This document shows positions 14,180 through 23,655 of a stretch of 64,000 bases of DNA, one piece after another. The notes under the pieces are model-generated. The model worked only from the letters and a program-made list of their open reading frames with translations, did no database searches and had not been told where the DNA came from. The stretch's first letter is position 1. The number at the start of each line of letters is the position of its first letter. This DNA is from an uncultured Bacteroidaceae bacterium (GTDB taxonomy: Bacteria > Bacteroidota > Bacteroidia > Bacteroidales > Bacteroidaceae). The stretch covers positions 186,001 to 250,000 of the forward strand of contig CALUIR010000001.1 in assembly GCA_944320785.1 (NCBI GenBank), given 5' to 3'. The position numbers and the translations under genes are program-made.

Positions 14180-16933
14180 TTAAAACTCCAAATGGAGACG
14201 CTGGCGGCGGGCTTCTTCCAAGGAGACTTTCGGCCTTTCACGGGAGGCTGCTTCCTCCCGCAGGCGGGCATGTTCCCGATTGATTTCGTCCACATAGCCG
14301 GCTTTCAAGGAAGGGTTCATCAGTTTTCCTGCTATCAACGCCACTTGCGAGGCATCACGTGCGTAAATGACCGGGCCGCTGTAGGCCGGGGCTATCTTCA
14401 AGGCCGTGTGCAATGGCGATGTCGTGGCCCCGCCAATGAGCAAAGGCAACCGCAATCCTGCTTTCTCCAGTTCCGACGCCACATGCGCCATCTCTTCCAG
14501 CGACGGGGTAATCAGCCCGCTCAAGCCGATGATGTCCGCTCCATCTTCCTTGGCGCGCCGGACAATCTCGCCGGCAGGCACCATCACGCCCAAGTCGATG
14601 ATGTCGTAATGATTGCACGACAGCACCACCGAAACGATGTTTTTCCCGATGTCATGCACATCGCCTTTCACGGTGGCCAGCAGGATTTTCCCTGCGGGAC
14701 GGAATCCTTGCTTCTTGCTTCCCTCAAGGTAAGGTTGCAAGAAGGCAACCGCCTTCTTCATCGTGCGGGCGGCCTTGATGACCTGCGGGAGAAACATCTT
14801 CCCGCTCCCGAACAAATCGCCCACACGGTTCATGCCTGCCATCAAAGGCCCCTCGATGATGTCCACCGGCCGGCGGCATTGCGCAAGCGCTTCCTGCAAG
14901 TCTTCTTCCAGGAAACTGCTGTCGCCTTTCACCAAAGCATGCGCCAGACGTTCTTCCAACGGCGCATGGCGCCAAGCCATTGCATCACCCTGCGGCTTCG
15001 CGGCTGCCGTCTCGCGGCTTAATGCGTCCGCTATTTCCACCAAGCGTTCGGCAGCATCCGGCCTGCGGTCCAGCACCACGTCCTCAATCCGTTCCAACAC
15101 ATCGGCGGGAAGGTCGTCATAAAGCACCGAAGCCCCCGGGTTGACAATGCCAAAGTCCATGCCTGCCTCGATGGCATGGTACAAGAACACGGCATGCATC
15201 GCCTCACGGATGTAATTGTTTCCCCGGAAAGAAAACGACAAATTGCTGACCCCGCCGCTGACGTGCGCCCCCGGAAGATGTTCCTTTATCCAGCGGGCCG
15301 CCCGGATGAAATCCAAAGCATACGCGGCATGTTCCTCCATGCCGGTCGCCACGGCCAAGATGTTCGGGTCGAAAATAATGTCAAGCGGGTTGAAACCCAA
15401 TTCATCCACCAGCAAATGGTAAGCTCTCTCGCAGATTTCCACCTTGCGGCTGAAGGTGTCGCCTTGCCCGCGTTCATCGAAAGCCATCACGACAACGGCT
15501 GCCCCGTAACGCTGGATGAGCCGCGCACGCCGCAGGAACTCGCCCTCCCCTTCTTTCAAGGAGATGGAATTGACAATGAGTTTCCCTTGCAGGCATTTCA
15601 GCCCGGCTTCAATCACTTCCCATTTCGAGGAATCAATCATCACCGGCACCCGCGCAATGTCCGGCTCCGAGGCAATGAGGTTCAGGAAATTCACCATCTC
15701 CTGCCCCGCATCCAAAAGGCCGTCGTCCATATTGATGTCCAGCACCAATGCGCCGTCGGCCACCTGCTTGCGGGCAACGGCCAGCGCTTCCTCGTAATTT
15801 TTCTCCTTGATCAAGCGGAGGAATTTGCGGGAACCGGCCACATTGCAGCGTTCTCCCACGTTGACGAAACGGATGTCCGGCGTTACCTCCAAGGCTTCCA
15901 AGCCGGAAAGCGCCGTATGCGGCAAGGACGCAACCGGCACATGAGGCGCAGCCCCCTCCACCAAGGAAGCGAAACGGGCGATGTAAGCATCCGTCGTGCC
16001 GCAGCAGCCTCCGACGATGTTCACCCAGCCTTCATCAATGCATTCTTTCAACTCCCCGGCCATTTCCTCCGGGCTTTGGTTGTATTGCCCCATGCTATCG
16101 GGCAAACCGGCGTTCGGATACAGGCTGACGTAGCAAGGCACCCGTTGCGCCAGTTCCTTCAGGAAAGGTTTCAGTTGGCGCGCCCCGAAAGAACAATTCA
16201 AACCTACGGAAAAAGGACGGGCATGTGCCACAGATGCGAGGAATGCTTCCAATGTCTGCCCGGAAAGCGTGTGTCCCGCCACGTCGGACACCGTGACGGA
16301 AAGCATCAGCGGCAGCTCGCGTCCCGCCTCCTCCATGCACTGCCGTGCCGCAAAGATGGCGGCTTTGGCATTCAACGTATCGAAAATCGTCTCCACCAGA
16401 AAGGCATCCACGCCGCCTTCCATCAAAGCTTTCATCTGCTCCATGTAGGCAGCGGCCAGTTCATCGAAGTGCAACGCCCGGCTGGCAGGGTCGTTCACGT
16501 CCTGCGACAAAGAACAAGTCTTGTTGGTCGGTCCGATGGAACCGGCCACGAAACGGGGTTTCCCCGGCGTGCGCCGCGTGTATTCATCGGCCATCTGCCG
16601 GGCCAGCGCGGCGGCCTTCACATTGATTTCATACGCCCATTCCCCGGCGTTGTAATCGGCCAAAGAAATTTTTGTGGCGTTGAACGTGTTGGTCTCAATG
16701 ATGTCTGCGCCCGCCTCCAGGTATTTGCGGTGTATGTCGGCCACCACGTCCGGGCGCGTCAGGCACAGCAAGTCGTTGTTGCCTTTCTGCACGCCCGGCA
16801 AATGCCGGAAACGTTCGCCCCGGAAATCTTTTTCCTCCAGATGATAGCCCTGTATCATCGTCCCCATGGCCCCGTCGAGCAAAAGAATCCTGCGGGACAC
16901 TTCCTGAACCAATGTACCCTCCATCGCTGACAA
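14180..16933 (-). CDS. metH: cobalamin-dependent methionine synthase lacking the reactivation domain
   Basis: 917 residues. Domain order is homocysteine-binding (about 1-325, zinc Cys in GLNCSFGAR and GGCCGTT), methyltetrahydrofolate-binding (about 350-610), the cobalamin cap (about 650-740) and the cobalamin-binding domain (GDVHDIGKN with the cobalt-ligating His; [11 protein letters not shown]). It ends at the linker ([17 protein letters not shown]) where the ~300-residue AdoMet-dependent reactivation domain of E. coli MetH (about 1227 residues) would begin. It transfers the methyl of 5-methyl-THF to homocysteine in the cytosol. Reactivation would need a separate protein. It starts 3 bp after smpB. 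Confidence 0.97.
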   Translation of the reverse strand: MSAMEGTLVQEVSRRILLLDGAMGTMIQGYHLEEKDFRGERFRHLPGVQKGNNDLLCLTRPDVVADIHRKYLEAGADIIETNTFNATKISLADYNAGEWAYEINVKAAALARQMADEYTRRTPGKPRFVAGSIGPTNKTCSLSQDVNDPASRALHFDELAAAYMEQMKALMEGGVDAFLVETIFDTLNAKAAIFAARQCMEEAGRELPLMLSVTVSDVAGHTLSGQTLEAFLASVAHARPFSVGLNCSFGARQLKPFLKELAQRVPCYVSLYPNAGLPDSMGQYNQSPEEMAGELKECIDEGWVNIVGGCCGTTDAYIARFASLVEGAAPHVPVASLPHTALSGLEALEVTPDIRFVNVGERCNVAGSRKFLRLIKEKNYEEALAVARKQVADGALVLDINMDDGLLDAGQEMVNFLNLIASEPDIARVPVMIDSSKWEVIEAGLKCLQGKLIVNSISLKEGEGEFLRRARLIQRYGAAVVVMAFDERGQGDTFSRKVEICERAYHLLVDELGFNPLDIIFDPNILAVATGMEEHAAYALDFIRAARWIKEHLPGAHVSGGVSNLSFSFRGNNYIREAMHAVFLYHAIEAGMDFGIVNPGASVLYDDLPADVLERIEDVVLDRRPDAAERLVEIADALSRETAAAKPQGDAMAWRHAPLEERLAHALVKGDSSFLEEDLQEALAQCRRPVDIIEGPLMAGMNRVGDLFGSGKMFLPQVIKAARTMKKAVAFLQPYLEGSKKQGFRPAGKILLATVKGDVHDIGKNIVSVVLSCNHYDIIDLGVMVPAGEIVRRAKEDGADIIGLSGLITPSLEEMAHVASELEKAGLRLPLLIGGATTSPLHTALKIAPAYSGPVIYARDASQVALIAGKLMNPSLKAGYVDEINREHARLREEAASRERPKVSLEEARRQRLHLEF

Positions 16934-16936
16934 TCC

Positions 16937-17389
16937 TTAATGTTTAAACATGCGGTCCATCTCGCGCCGGTCGTCTTTCTCCTTCAGCGCCTGGCGCTTG
17001 TCGTACTGCTTCTTCCCTTTTGCAAGGGCAATCACCAGTTTCGCCAGCCCTTTCTCGTTGATGAACAGGCGCACCGGCACAATGGTGAAGCCGCTTTCTT
17101 TCGTGGCACGTTCCAATTTGGCCAGTTCCTTCCGGTTCAGCAGCAGCTTGCGGTCGCGCCGCGAGTCGTGGTTGTTGTAGGAACCATAAAAATATTCGGC
17201 GACGTGCATCCCTTTCACCCACAATTCGCCACGCATGAAATAGCAATACGTGTCGGCAAGGCCGGCCTTTCCTTGCCGGATGGACTTTATTTCCGTGCCA
17301 GTCAGCACGATGCCCGCCGTGTAGGTGTCAACCAGTTCGTAATCAAACGTGGCACGTTTGTTCTTAATATTCACAGGAGAGGGTTTCAT
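16937..17389 (-). CDS. smpB: SsrA-binding protein SmpB
   Basis: 150 residues, the usual length. It has the SmpB hallmarks: [10 protein letters not shown] near the start, [14 protein letters not shown], the central [16 protein letters not shown] region that binds tmRNA, and a basic tail with KGKKQYDKR and a terminal [10 protein letters not shown]. It delivers tmRNA to stalled ribosomes in trans-translation. It lies 3 bp downstream of the Yip1-like gene and 3 bp upstream of metH, so it shares their transcript. No tmRNA gene is seen in the window. Confidence 0.97.
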   Translation of the reverse strand: MKPSPVNIKNKRATFDYELVDTYTAGIVLTGTEIKSIRQGKAGLADTYCYFMRGELWVKGMHVAEYFYGSYNNHDSRRDRKLLLNRKELAKLERATKESGFTIVPVRLFINEKGLAKLVIALAKGKKQYDKRQALKEKDDRREMDRMFKH

Positions 17390-17392
17390 CTT

Positions 17393-17968
17393 CTAATCCA
17401 ACCAATTCATCAGTTTGTCAAACACAAAATCTATCAATGCCGGGCAGGCAATCAGCAGCACGGAAGCCATCACGGTGTAGGGCAATTGCCTGTTGTCGGC
17501 TATCGCCACCAACACGCGGACGCCTTCCCACACGACATACACGAGGTAGAACTGCAAAATCCAACTCAAGATGAGAAAGCCCGGGAACAAGCCCACGATG
17601 ATATCCAGCAAGAAAGTGACGACCAAGGAATACCCGCCCAACTGCTGGGCCTGCTGCACATCGTCTTCCTGCCCGAACAGCTTCATGCCCAATTGGTTGA
17701 TGCCATACGCAGCGAGGAAATAACCGCCGAAAAGCGAGACAAAGACCGCGCAACAGGAGGTCATCGCACGCTGGAAGACCGGTGCCGCCAGCCCGTCGCC
17801 CGCCAACAAGGTGCCGATGAACACGGACAAGCCGCACAACCCCATCATGGGATAGACGAAAGCCGACAGCACACGCCGCCGGTCTTCCTCCTCCGCAATC
17901 TCTTTCCATGCCTTGCCCGGAACTGTCAGCAAAAGGATGGCCCGATGCAATAATCCCTTATAGTCCAC
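17393..17968 (-). CDS. Yip1-domain inner membrane protein
   Basis: 191 residues. GTG at 17968 is preferred because it follows the lipoprotein stop by 4 bp and gives a sensible N-terminus (VDYKGLLHRAILLLTVPGKAW). The start LLTVPGKAWKEI followed by about five hydrophobic spans (AFVYPMMGLCGLSVFIG, SCCAVFVSLFGGYFLAAYG, LVVTFLLDIIVGLFPGFLI and others) is typical of bacterial Yip1/YIF1-type proteins in Bacteroidetes. The function is not established. It is co-transcribed with an upstream lipoprotein, smpB and metH. Confidence 0.8.
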   Translation of the reverse strand: MDYKGLLHRAILLLTVPGKAWKEIAEEEDRRRVLSAFVYPMMGLCGLSVFIGTLLAGDGLAAPVFQRAMTSCCAVFVSLFGGYFLAAYGINQLGMKLFGQEDDVQQAQQLGGYSLVVTFLLDIIVGLFPGFLILSWILQFYLVYVVWEGVRVLVAIADNRQLPYTVMASVLLIACPALIDFVFDKLMNWLD

Positions 17969-17972
17969 TGCC

Positions 17973-18683
17973 TTATTCCAACTTATATTTGCAATACCTG
18001 TATTGCGTCTCGCTCTGGTAGTCTTTTGCCACCTTGGCAGCCACGGCAATCACAATGGAGTCGCCCACAGGGCGGATGCCTTCTGCCTCCAAATCCCCAG
18101 CTTCAGGCAGGCGGAAGCTGTTGTACGAAGAAGCGATGCCCAAATAGCCCTCGTTCTTGTAAAGGTTCGTGTTCAAGCGCATGTACAACGTGTCGTTGCT
18201 CACCTTTTCTTTCACCATGTCGATGAAAGTGCGGCGGTACACATAATAATTGGCCGCCGTCGTCACATAGTCGCCATACGCCCAAATGCTGGAAAACGAC
18301 GAGATGGAATCATTGCGCAACGTGTCTTGCTGCGTGCAAAGGTCCTTGGTCTCTATCGGGAAAGCGCTGCTGCTGTAAACCAAATCGATGTAATAAATGC
18401 CGTTTTCGCCTTGGGCCAGCGATTCATCGTCTTGGTAGGAATACACAAGGAAAGCCCTTTTCACGTTGTCGAGGCGAACCATCCCGATAGATTCCAACGA
18501 AGGGAAGTAACGGTCGCCGGACATGTCCTGAATCAGTTCATAGCCGGAAGCAGAAGCGGCGCTTTTCTGCACCGTGAAGAAACTGCCGAAAACAGGCGTG
18601 TTTTCTTCATTGTCCAAACAAGAGGCAAACAACACGGAAACTACAGCCAACACGGCTGCCCAACACAAAGATTTCATTTTCAA
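17973..18683 (-). CDS. NigD-like lipoprotein
   Basis: 236 residues with a lipoprotein signal peptide (MKMKSLCWAAVLAVVSVLFASC, lipidation at about Cys22). The body is beta-rich, with NVKRAFLVYSY and GIYYIDLVYS segments of the kind seen in NigD-like Bacteroidales lipoproteins. It is probably periplasmic or at the outer membrane. It is first in the operon that runs through Yip1, smpB and metH, with a good promoter 27 bp upstream. The molecular role is unknown. The family call is by overall look. Confidence 0.65.
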   Translation of the reverse strand: MKMKSLCWAAVLAVVSVLFASCLDNEENTPVFGSFFTVQKSAASASGYELIQDMSGDRYFPSLESIGMVRLDNVKRAFLVYSYQDDESLAQGENGIYYIDLVYSSSAFPIETKDLCTQQDTLRNDSISSFSSIWAYGDYVTTAANYYVYRRTFIDMVKEKVSNDTLYMRLNTNLYKNEGYLGIASSYNSFRLPEAGDLEAEGIRPVGDSIVIAVAAKVAKDYQSETQYRYCKYKLE

Positions 18684-18709
18684 TAAATACGTTTTTTAGG
18701 TTAGGAAAT

Positions 18710-18718
18710 GCAAAAATA
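18710..18718 (-). promoter_or_regulatory. -7 box upstream of NigD-like/Yip1/smpB/metH
   Basis: The minus strand reads TATTTTTGC, a full TAnnTTTGc match, 27 bp before the lipoprotein ATG. Confidence 0.65.
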
Positions 18719-19147
18719 CAAAAAGATAAAACACGCCGGCGTTTTTTACCTTTTTTCTTTCAGTAAATGCATCTGTGCGCCAAATATTGCATCGCCGCGC
18801 CACAAAAAAAAATAAAGCCCGCAAGCCGGGTCACGCGGGAACTGCCTCGCCCATGCACTTGGCCACAAGGAAAACTCCATGCAGCAAAAATCGGAACTTC
18901 ACCTGAAAAGCAAGCGCATTGCATGGATGAAATTTCAATCTTCACATAGAAAAATTCCAAGACGATTAGTAATCGTCAAGCCATACGATTAGTAATCGTA
19001 CAAGCAAAAGCTCATGATGTTTTTGAAAATGCACTTAGAAGATTTGCGGAACCATCAGCAGGATTCCGCCCAACCTTCGGGAAAACCCGGCGGAAACCTC
19101 CAAAGAATTTCAGGAAAACTTGAAGATGCAAAATCCATAGAATATCG
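18719..19147. other. gene-free spacer with GC-rich mosaic sequence
   Basis: No gene is seen. From about 18780 to 18950 the sequence is a mosaic of short degenerate pieces of the kind CCCATGCA-n-GGAAAACTCC, resembling the spacers at 33.9-34.2, 43.4-43.7 and 52.7-52.9 kb. It then runs into two palindromes (18961-19000) and a GC-rich stretch up to the promoter at 19148. Confidence 0.5.
18961..19000. repeat. two 17-bp palindromes, 23 bp apart
   Basis: GACGATTAGTAATCGTC (18961-18977) and TACGATTAGTAATCGTA (18984-19000) share a 15-bp core and each has perfect 8-bp arms around a central G. They lie about 150 bp upstream of the restriction-modification promoter and could be regulator-binding sites, or a small relative of the palindrome arrays at 33995 and 43525. 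Confidence 0.75.
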
Positions 19148-19156
19148 TATCTTTGC
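19148..19156 (+). promoter_or_regulatory. -7 box for the restriction-modification operon
   Basis: TATCTTTGC matches TAnnTTTGc and lies 30 bp before the endonuclease ATG at 19187. A weak CTTG at 19119 could be the upstream element, but its spacing is long. Confidence 0.65.
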
Positions 19157-19186
19157 ACTCATCAAATAATCTTGAGATAAGACCTT

Positions 19187-20288
19187 ATGACCTATTTTGA
19201 AACAATCAAGAAATTAGCGGCAAATATACCTGCTGAACTGGTGGATTTCTCGCAAGAAAGAACACCAGCCAATGCTCCCACCCAAGCTTCATCCAATTTT
19301 ATCACGAATAAAGAACAAGGAGATTGGGCAGAGCATCTTATCATGCAAGCCATAAACGATGCTTCACATAATTATATAGCAGTCCATTATGGCAAAAATG
19401 ACGATTTGGTAGCAGGCGACACTGGTTTTGACGCATTCTACCAAGAGTTTCAAGACGAATTAGACACCATAGGGAAACGCCCAGACTTGTTGATATTTAA
19501 AAAGGCCGATTTCAGAGATGATTTAGGCTTCGACATCAGCAAAATTCCACACCACAAAATTGACGATTATGTCAAAAAAAGCCATAGCTGGCATCGAAGT
19601 AAGGTCAAGCGCTTTTCTTATTGAAAAATATGAAAGGTCAATGACCGAAAGGACAGAGCAGAACATCGCCCGTGCAATGAAGTTGAAAAACGATATCTTA
19701 TCATCTTACAGCAACTTGCTCAACCATCCGTCACGTTTAAATTATATCAATGTCCTTAATGCCATAAATCCGGAAACAATCCACATTTCAGATTTTAAAG
19801 TACCCGGATGGCGTTCCACAAATGCATTAACGGAATTAAACAGCAAACTGAAAGAATTAAAAAGCTGCATCAAGGAAATCCAAAAAAGAGATTATCTGTC
19901 AATCACACCGAAAGTAGAAGATATCAAAGTTGTATATAAATGGATTGAGACATTTAATGTGCCTCATTGCTATTTTCAAGTATTTTTTGACAAGGTATAT
20001 GGTATATCATTTAAACAAATACTAAGTATTATTTCTGATAGCGACAACGAAGGAAGTGTCTTTTCAATAGAACAAGATACCAAAAACCAAAACAAGACGA
20101 CCATAAAAATCCGTTCCAACGCAGGATGCGAAATAGCCTACAAAGTAGACGAACCTTGCCACCACAGCGTAAGGAAGGAAATGGGGCGAGGAAGGCTGCT
20201 GTTCTATGTGTCATTCCAAGGCGGCATGGCATATCTGGATTTGGACAACTTGAAATCAATGCTAAGCATAAAAGACGACGAATTTTAA
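19187..20288 (+). pseudogene. AccI-like type II restriction endonuclease, frameshifted
   Basis: Two overlapping frames together make one protein of about 366 residues. The first (19187-19624) stops at 145 residues after running out of frame. The second continues the sense from DDYVKK into [18 protein letters not shown] and runs to TAA at 20288. The break is a run of seven A (19574-19580); six would keep the frame. EVRSS with the preceding charged strands fits a PD-(D/E)xK-type endonuclease active site. Size and the adjacent gamma-type adenine methyltransferase suggest the AccI family, a call not checked by search. As sequenced the enzyme should be inactive unless slippage at the A7 restores the frame. 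Confidence 0.75.
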
Positions 20289-21865
20289 TGGAAATCAGCA
20301 ACAACATAGAATCCGAGTACTCTTCCACGGTTTCATTTGAACACAGGAAAAAATACGCCCAGTTCTTCACACCTATTGAAATTGCGGATATCATGGCAGA
20401 ATGGCTGCTTGGGAACAATGCATTATCCAAGGTCCTGGAACCGGCTTTTGGGTTAGGAGTGTTTTCCAGAATCTTACTGTCCAAGAAGCCGCATTTGTCC
20501 ATAACAGGATATGACATTGACGATGCCATCTATGAGAAGGCATCAAATGCGTTCAAAGATTCCCGTTGCATCAATTTAATTTTGGAAGATTACATCAGCA
20601 ACGACAATAATTGGGACGAAAAATATGACGGCATCATATGCAATCCCCCCTATTTCAAGTTTCATGATTATGACAACAAATGCCTTATCCCAAAGGTCAA
20701 CCAGAAGCTTGGCACCCGGCTAAATCTCCATACAAATCTTTACGCCCTGTTCTTGCTGAAATCGATTCACCAGCTAAAGAGGAATGGACGATGTGCCTAC
20801 ATTGTCCCTTCCGAATTTTTAAATTCAGACTACGGGGTGAACATAAAGAGCTATCTGGTCCAATCAAAAAAGCTCCGGCACATCATCGTTTTCAATTTCA
20901 AAGAAAACGTTTTTGACGATGCCCTGACAACATCCGCCATCATACTGTGCGCGAACGACGAGTTTGCCGACACGATAGCATTCTCGCATATCAATGACGC
21001 CACTGGATTTGGAAGAATAAAGGAAATCGTTTCTTCGTACCCCAATACCAAATATTCAGACTTCACCTACGACAGCAAGGACATACACGCTGATGTGAAA
21101 TGGAAAAGCTATTACGCGCCGACAGAAGTACCCAATTTCAAAAGCCTTGTTCCATTTACGGCATACGCCAAAGTGATGCGCGGCATCGCAACTGGGGCTA
21201 ATGAGTATTTCTCGTTCAACTTGTCAAAAGCAAGAAACACTGGAATTGACATGGCAAACATGCAACCATGCATTTGCCATTCTACGGATGTCCGTGGGCT
21301 CTGCTTCACGCCCGATGATTTCAACACGCTCCTAAACAGCAACAAGAACGTATATATATTGAATCCTATAAACAAACAAGACAAAAAACTAAATGCATAT
21401 ATCAGCGAAGGGGAAAAACAAAAAATAAACCAAAGACACCTTACCTCCAAACGCATCCCGTGGTATTCCATGGAGAAACGGGCGCCTTCTCCCATTTGGG
21501 CCAACGTGTTTAATCGGAACGGATTACGATTCGTAAGGAACGAAACGCCAACCATGAACCTCACGACATTCCATTGCATATACGTCAACAACAACCTGTT
21601 CGGGGTTGATGCAGACTTATTATTCGCCTATTTAATATCCGATACGGCAAAAACATTTTTCTCCACATCCGGGAGAGAATACGGCAACGGATTAAACAAA
21701 TTTGAACCCAATGATTTGAACAAGTCGCTGATGCTTGACATTGGCAGCCTGAGCGAAGCCCAAAAAGAGAGACTCAGAAGCATCTACCAACAAAACAAGA
21801 AGAACGATGATTTGTCATACATCTGTGAAATAGACTCTATCCTAATCGACAATTTTTCCAATTAA
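20288..21865 (+). CDS. N6-adenine DNA methyltransferase of the AccI-like system
   Basis: 525 residues from ATG at 20288, which overlaps the endonuclease stop as TAATG. Motif I is VLEPAFGLGVF (SAM binding, gamma-class order), preceded by FTPIEIADIMAEWL. Motif IV is IICNPPYFKF, the NPPY of N6-adenine enzymes. The C-terminal half is the target-recognition region, as in TaqI-type enzymes. It would protect DNA from the adjacent endonuclease. Since the endonuclease is frameshifted, it may now act as a solitary methyltransferase. AT-rich codon use unlike the flanking genes suggests horizontal acquisition. Confidence 0.9.
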   Translation: MEISNNIESEYSSTVSFEHRKKYAQFFTPIEIADIMAEWLLGNNALSKVLEPAFGLGVFSRILLSKKPHLSITGYDIDDAIYEKASNAFKDSRCINLILEDYISNDNNWDEKYDGIICNPPYFKFHDYDNKCLIPKVNQKLGTRLNLHTNLYALFLLKSIHQLKRNGRCAYIVPSEFLNSDYGVNIKSYLVQSKKLRHIIVFNFKENVFDDALTTSAIILCANDEFADTIAFSHINDATGFGRIKEIVSSYPNTKYSDFTYDSKDIHADVKWKSYYAPTEVPNFKSLVPFTAYAKVMRGIATGANEYFSFNLSKARNTGIDMANMQPCICHSTDVRGLCFTPDDFNTLLNSNKNVYILNPINKQDKKLNAYISEGEKQKINQRHLTSKRIPWYSMEKRAPSPIWANVFNRNGLRFVRNETPTMNLTTFHCIYVNNNLFGVDADLLFAYLISDTAKTFFSTSGREYGNGLNKFEPNDLNKSLMLDIGSLSEAQKERLRSIYQQNKKNDDLSYICEIDSILIDNFSN

Positions 21866-21932
21866 CTCCTGCCCGGATTGCCCGCCTGCAATATTCATCT
21901 CTCGTTTTGCCGGTTCTTTCGTTTTATTGTCC

Positions 21933-21941
21933 TATCTTTGC
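21933..21941 (+). promoter_or_regulatory. -7 box for the transporter-fbp genes
   Basis: TATCTTTGC, a full consensus match, 30 bp before ATG 21972. TTTG at 21906 lies 23 bp upstream, slightly longer than usual spacing. Confidence 0.65.
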
Positions 21942-21971
21942 AAGATTAAAGGAAAAACAGCAGGACGCTTC

Positions 21972-23633
21972 ATGGAATGGATTAGCAACTTGTTTCTGGA
22001 ACAATCGGCCTTGCAGGCCATCATTGTCATCGCACTGATTTCTGCCATCGGGCTGGCATTGGGGAAAATCCATGTCATGGGCGTGTCGTTGGGCGTCACG
22101 TTCGTGTTCTTCGCCGGGATATTGGCCGGGCATTTCGGGCTGTCCATCCACCCGGAGATGCTGAACTATGCAGAAAGTTTCGGATTGGTGCTGTTCGTCT
22201 ATGCATTGGGGCTGCAAGTAGGCCCCGGATTCTTCAGTTCCTTCCACAAAGGCGGGGTGAGGCTGAACATGCTGGCCTTGGCCGTTGTCCTGGCCGGAAC
22301 CGCAATGGCCATCGCTTTCCACTATGCATCCGGCGTGTCCATGCCCGACATGGCAGGCATCCTTTGCGGCGCCACGACCAACACGCCGGCTTTAGGGGCA
22401 GCACAACAGACGTTGAAGCAAATAGGGATGGAAAGCAGCGGTGCCGCGCTAAGCTGCGCGGTGACCTATCCATTGGGCGTGGTGGGCGTCATCATCGCGC
22501 TCATCGCCCTCCGCAAGCTGTCAGCCCAAGACGGCAATGCCGTGCCGGCGGAACATGAAGACGCACACAACACGTACATTGCCGCATTCCAGGCACACAA
22601 CCCTGCCATCTTCGAGAAAACAGTGAAAGACGTGGCGCAATGGGGACACGTCCCATTCGTCATTTCACGGATATGGCACAACGGGAAGGTATGCATCCCC
22701 ACCTCTGCCACCATCATCCACGAGGGCGACCGCCTGCTTGTGATTACTGCCGAAAAAGATGTGCCTGCACTGACCATCCTGTTCGGCGAACAGGAAAACA
22801 CGGACTGGAACAAAGATGACATCGACTGGAACGCCATCGACAGCCAACTGGTGTCGCAACGCATCATCGTGACCCGCCCCGAAATCAACGGGAAAAAGCT
22901 CGGTTCACTGAAATTGCGCAATCATTACGGCATCAACATCAGCCGGGTGTACCGCTCCGGCGTGCAACTGCTGGCAACGCCCGGGCTAATCCTCCAGATG
23001 GGCGACCGTCTCACCGTGGTAGGCGAGGCCGCCGCCGTCCACAATGTGGAAAAAGTATTGGGGAATGCCGTGAAAAGCCTGAAAGAGCCCAACCTCATCA
23101 CCATTTTCATCGGCATCGTGCTAGGGCTGGCGTTAGGCGCCATCCCCATCCACCTGCCCGGCATCAACGTGCCGGTGCAACTTGGATTGGCTGGAGGCCC
23201 CATCATTGTCGGCATCCTCATCGCCACTTTCGGGCCGCGCCTGCACATGGTGACCTATACCACCCGCAGCGCCAACCTGATGCTAAGGGGCATCGGACTG
23301 ACCATGTACCTCACCTGTCTGGGATTAGACGCAGGAGAACACTTCTTTGAAACGGTATTCCGGCCCGAAGGCCTGGCATGGATAGGCATCGGGTTCGCCA
23401 TCACGTTCGTTCCCGTAGCCCTCATCGGCTTCATGGCCGGCCGGCTCATGAAGCTGGATTTCGGCTCCACATGCGGCATGCTGTGCGGAAGCATGGCCAA
23501 CCCCATGGCGCTGACATACGCCAGCGAAGTCGCATCCAACGACAACCCGGCAGTGGCGTATGCCACCGTTTACCCCCTGTCCATGTTCGCAAGAGTCATC
23601 ATCGCCCAAGTGATGCTCCTGTTTTTCCTATAA
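21972..23633 (+). CDS. AspT/YidE/YbjL-type transporter with two RCK_C domains
   Basis: 553 residues from ATG at 21972. An upstream in-frame start would lie inside the promoter. About five N-terminal membrane spans (IIVIALISAIGLALG onward) are followed by a central soluble region with two TrkA-C/RCK_C-like modules (KVCIPTSATIIHEGDRLLVI and GVQLLATPGLILQMGDRLTVVG), then about five more spans with the duplicated GGPIIVGILIATFGPRLHM and TCGMLCGSMANPMALTYA motifs. This is the duplicated AspT antiporter architecture. The substrate is unknown; related proteins exchange aspartate and alanine. fbp follows 22 bp downstream. Confidence 0.9.
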   Translation: MEWISNLFLEQSALQAIIVIALISAIGLALGKIHVMGVSLGVTFVFFAGILAGHFGLSIHPEMLNYAESFGLVLFVYALGLQVGPGFFSSFHKGGVRLNMLALAVVLAGTAMAIAFHYASGVSMPDMAGILCGATTNTPALGAAQQTLKQIGMESSGAALSCAVTYPLGVVGVIIALIALRKLSAQDGNAVPAEHEDAHNTYIAAFQAHNPAIFEKTVKDVAQWGHVPFVISRIWHNGKVCIPTSATIIHEGDRLLVITAEKDVPALTILFGEQENTDWNKDDIDWNAIDSQLVSQRIIVTRPEINGKKLGSLKLRNHYGINISRVYRSGVQLLATPGLILQMGDRLTVVGEAAAVHNVEKVLGNAVKSLKEPNLITIFIGIVLGLALGAIPIHLPGINVPVQLGLAGGPIIVGILIATFGPRLHMVTYTTRSANLMLRGIGLTMYLTCLGLDAGEHFFETVFRPEGLAWIGIGFAITFVPVALIGFMAGRLMKLDFGSTCGMLCGSMANPMALTYASEVASNDNPAVAYATVYPLSMFARVIIAQVMLLFFL

Positions 23634-23655
23634 ATGCAAACTAATTTTCCACACC

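Noticed and set aside
14192-16930. Long plus-strand open frames opposite metH
   Set aside because: They are antisense shadows of a GC-rich gene, with compositions rich in His, Arg and Gln and no family features.
18961-19000. Palindromes as the terminator of a nearby gene
   Set aside because: No gene ends next to them and no T-rich tail follows. They sit upstream of the restriction-modification promoter.
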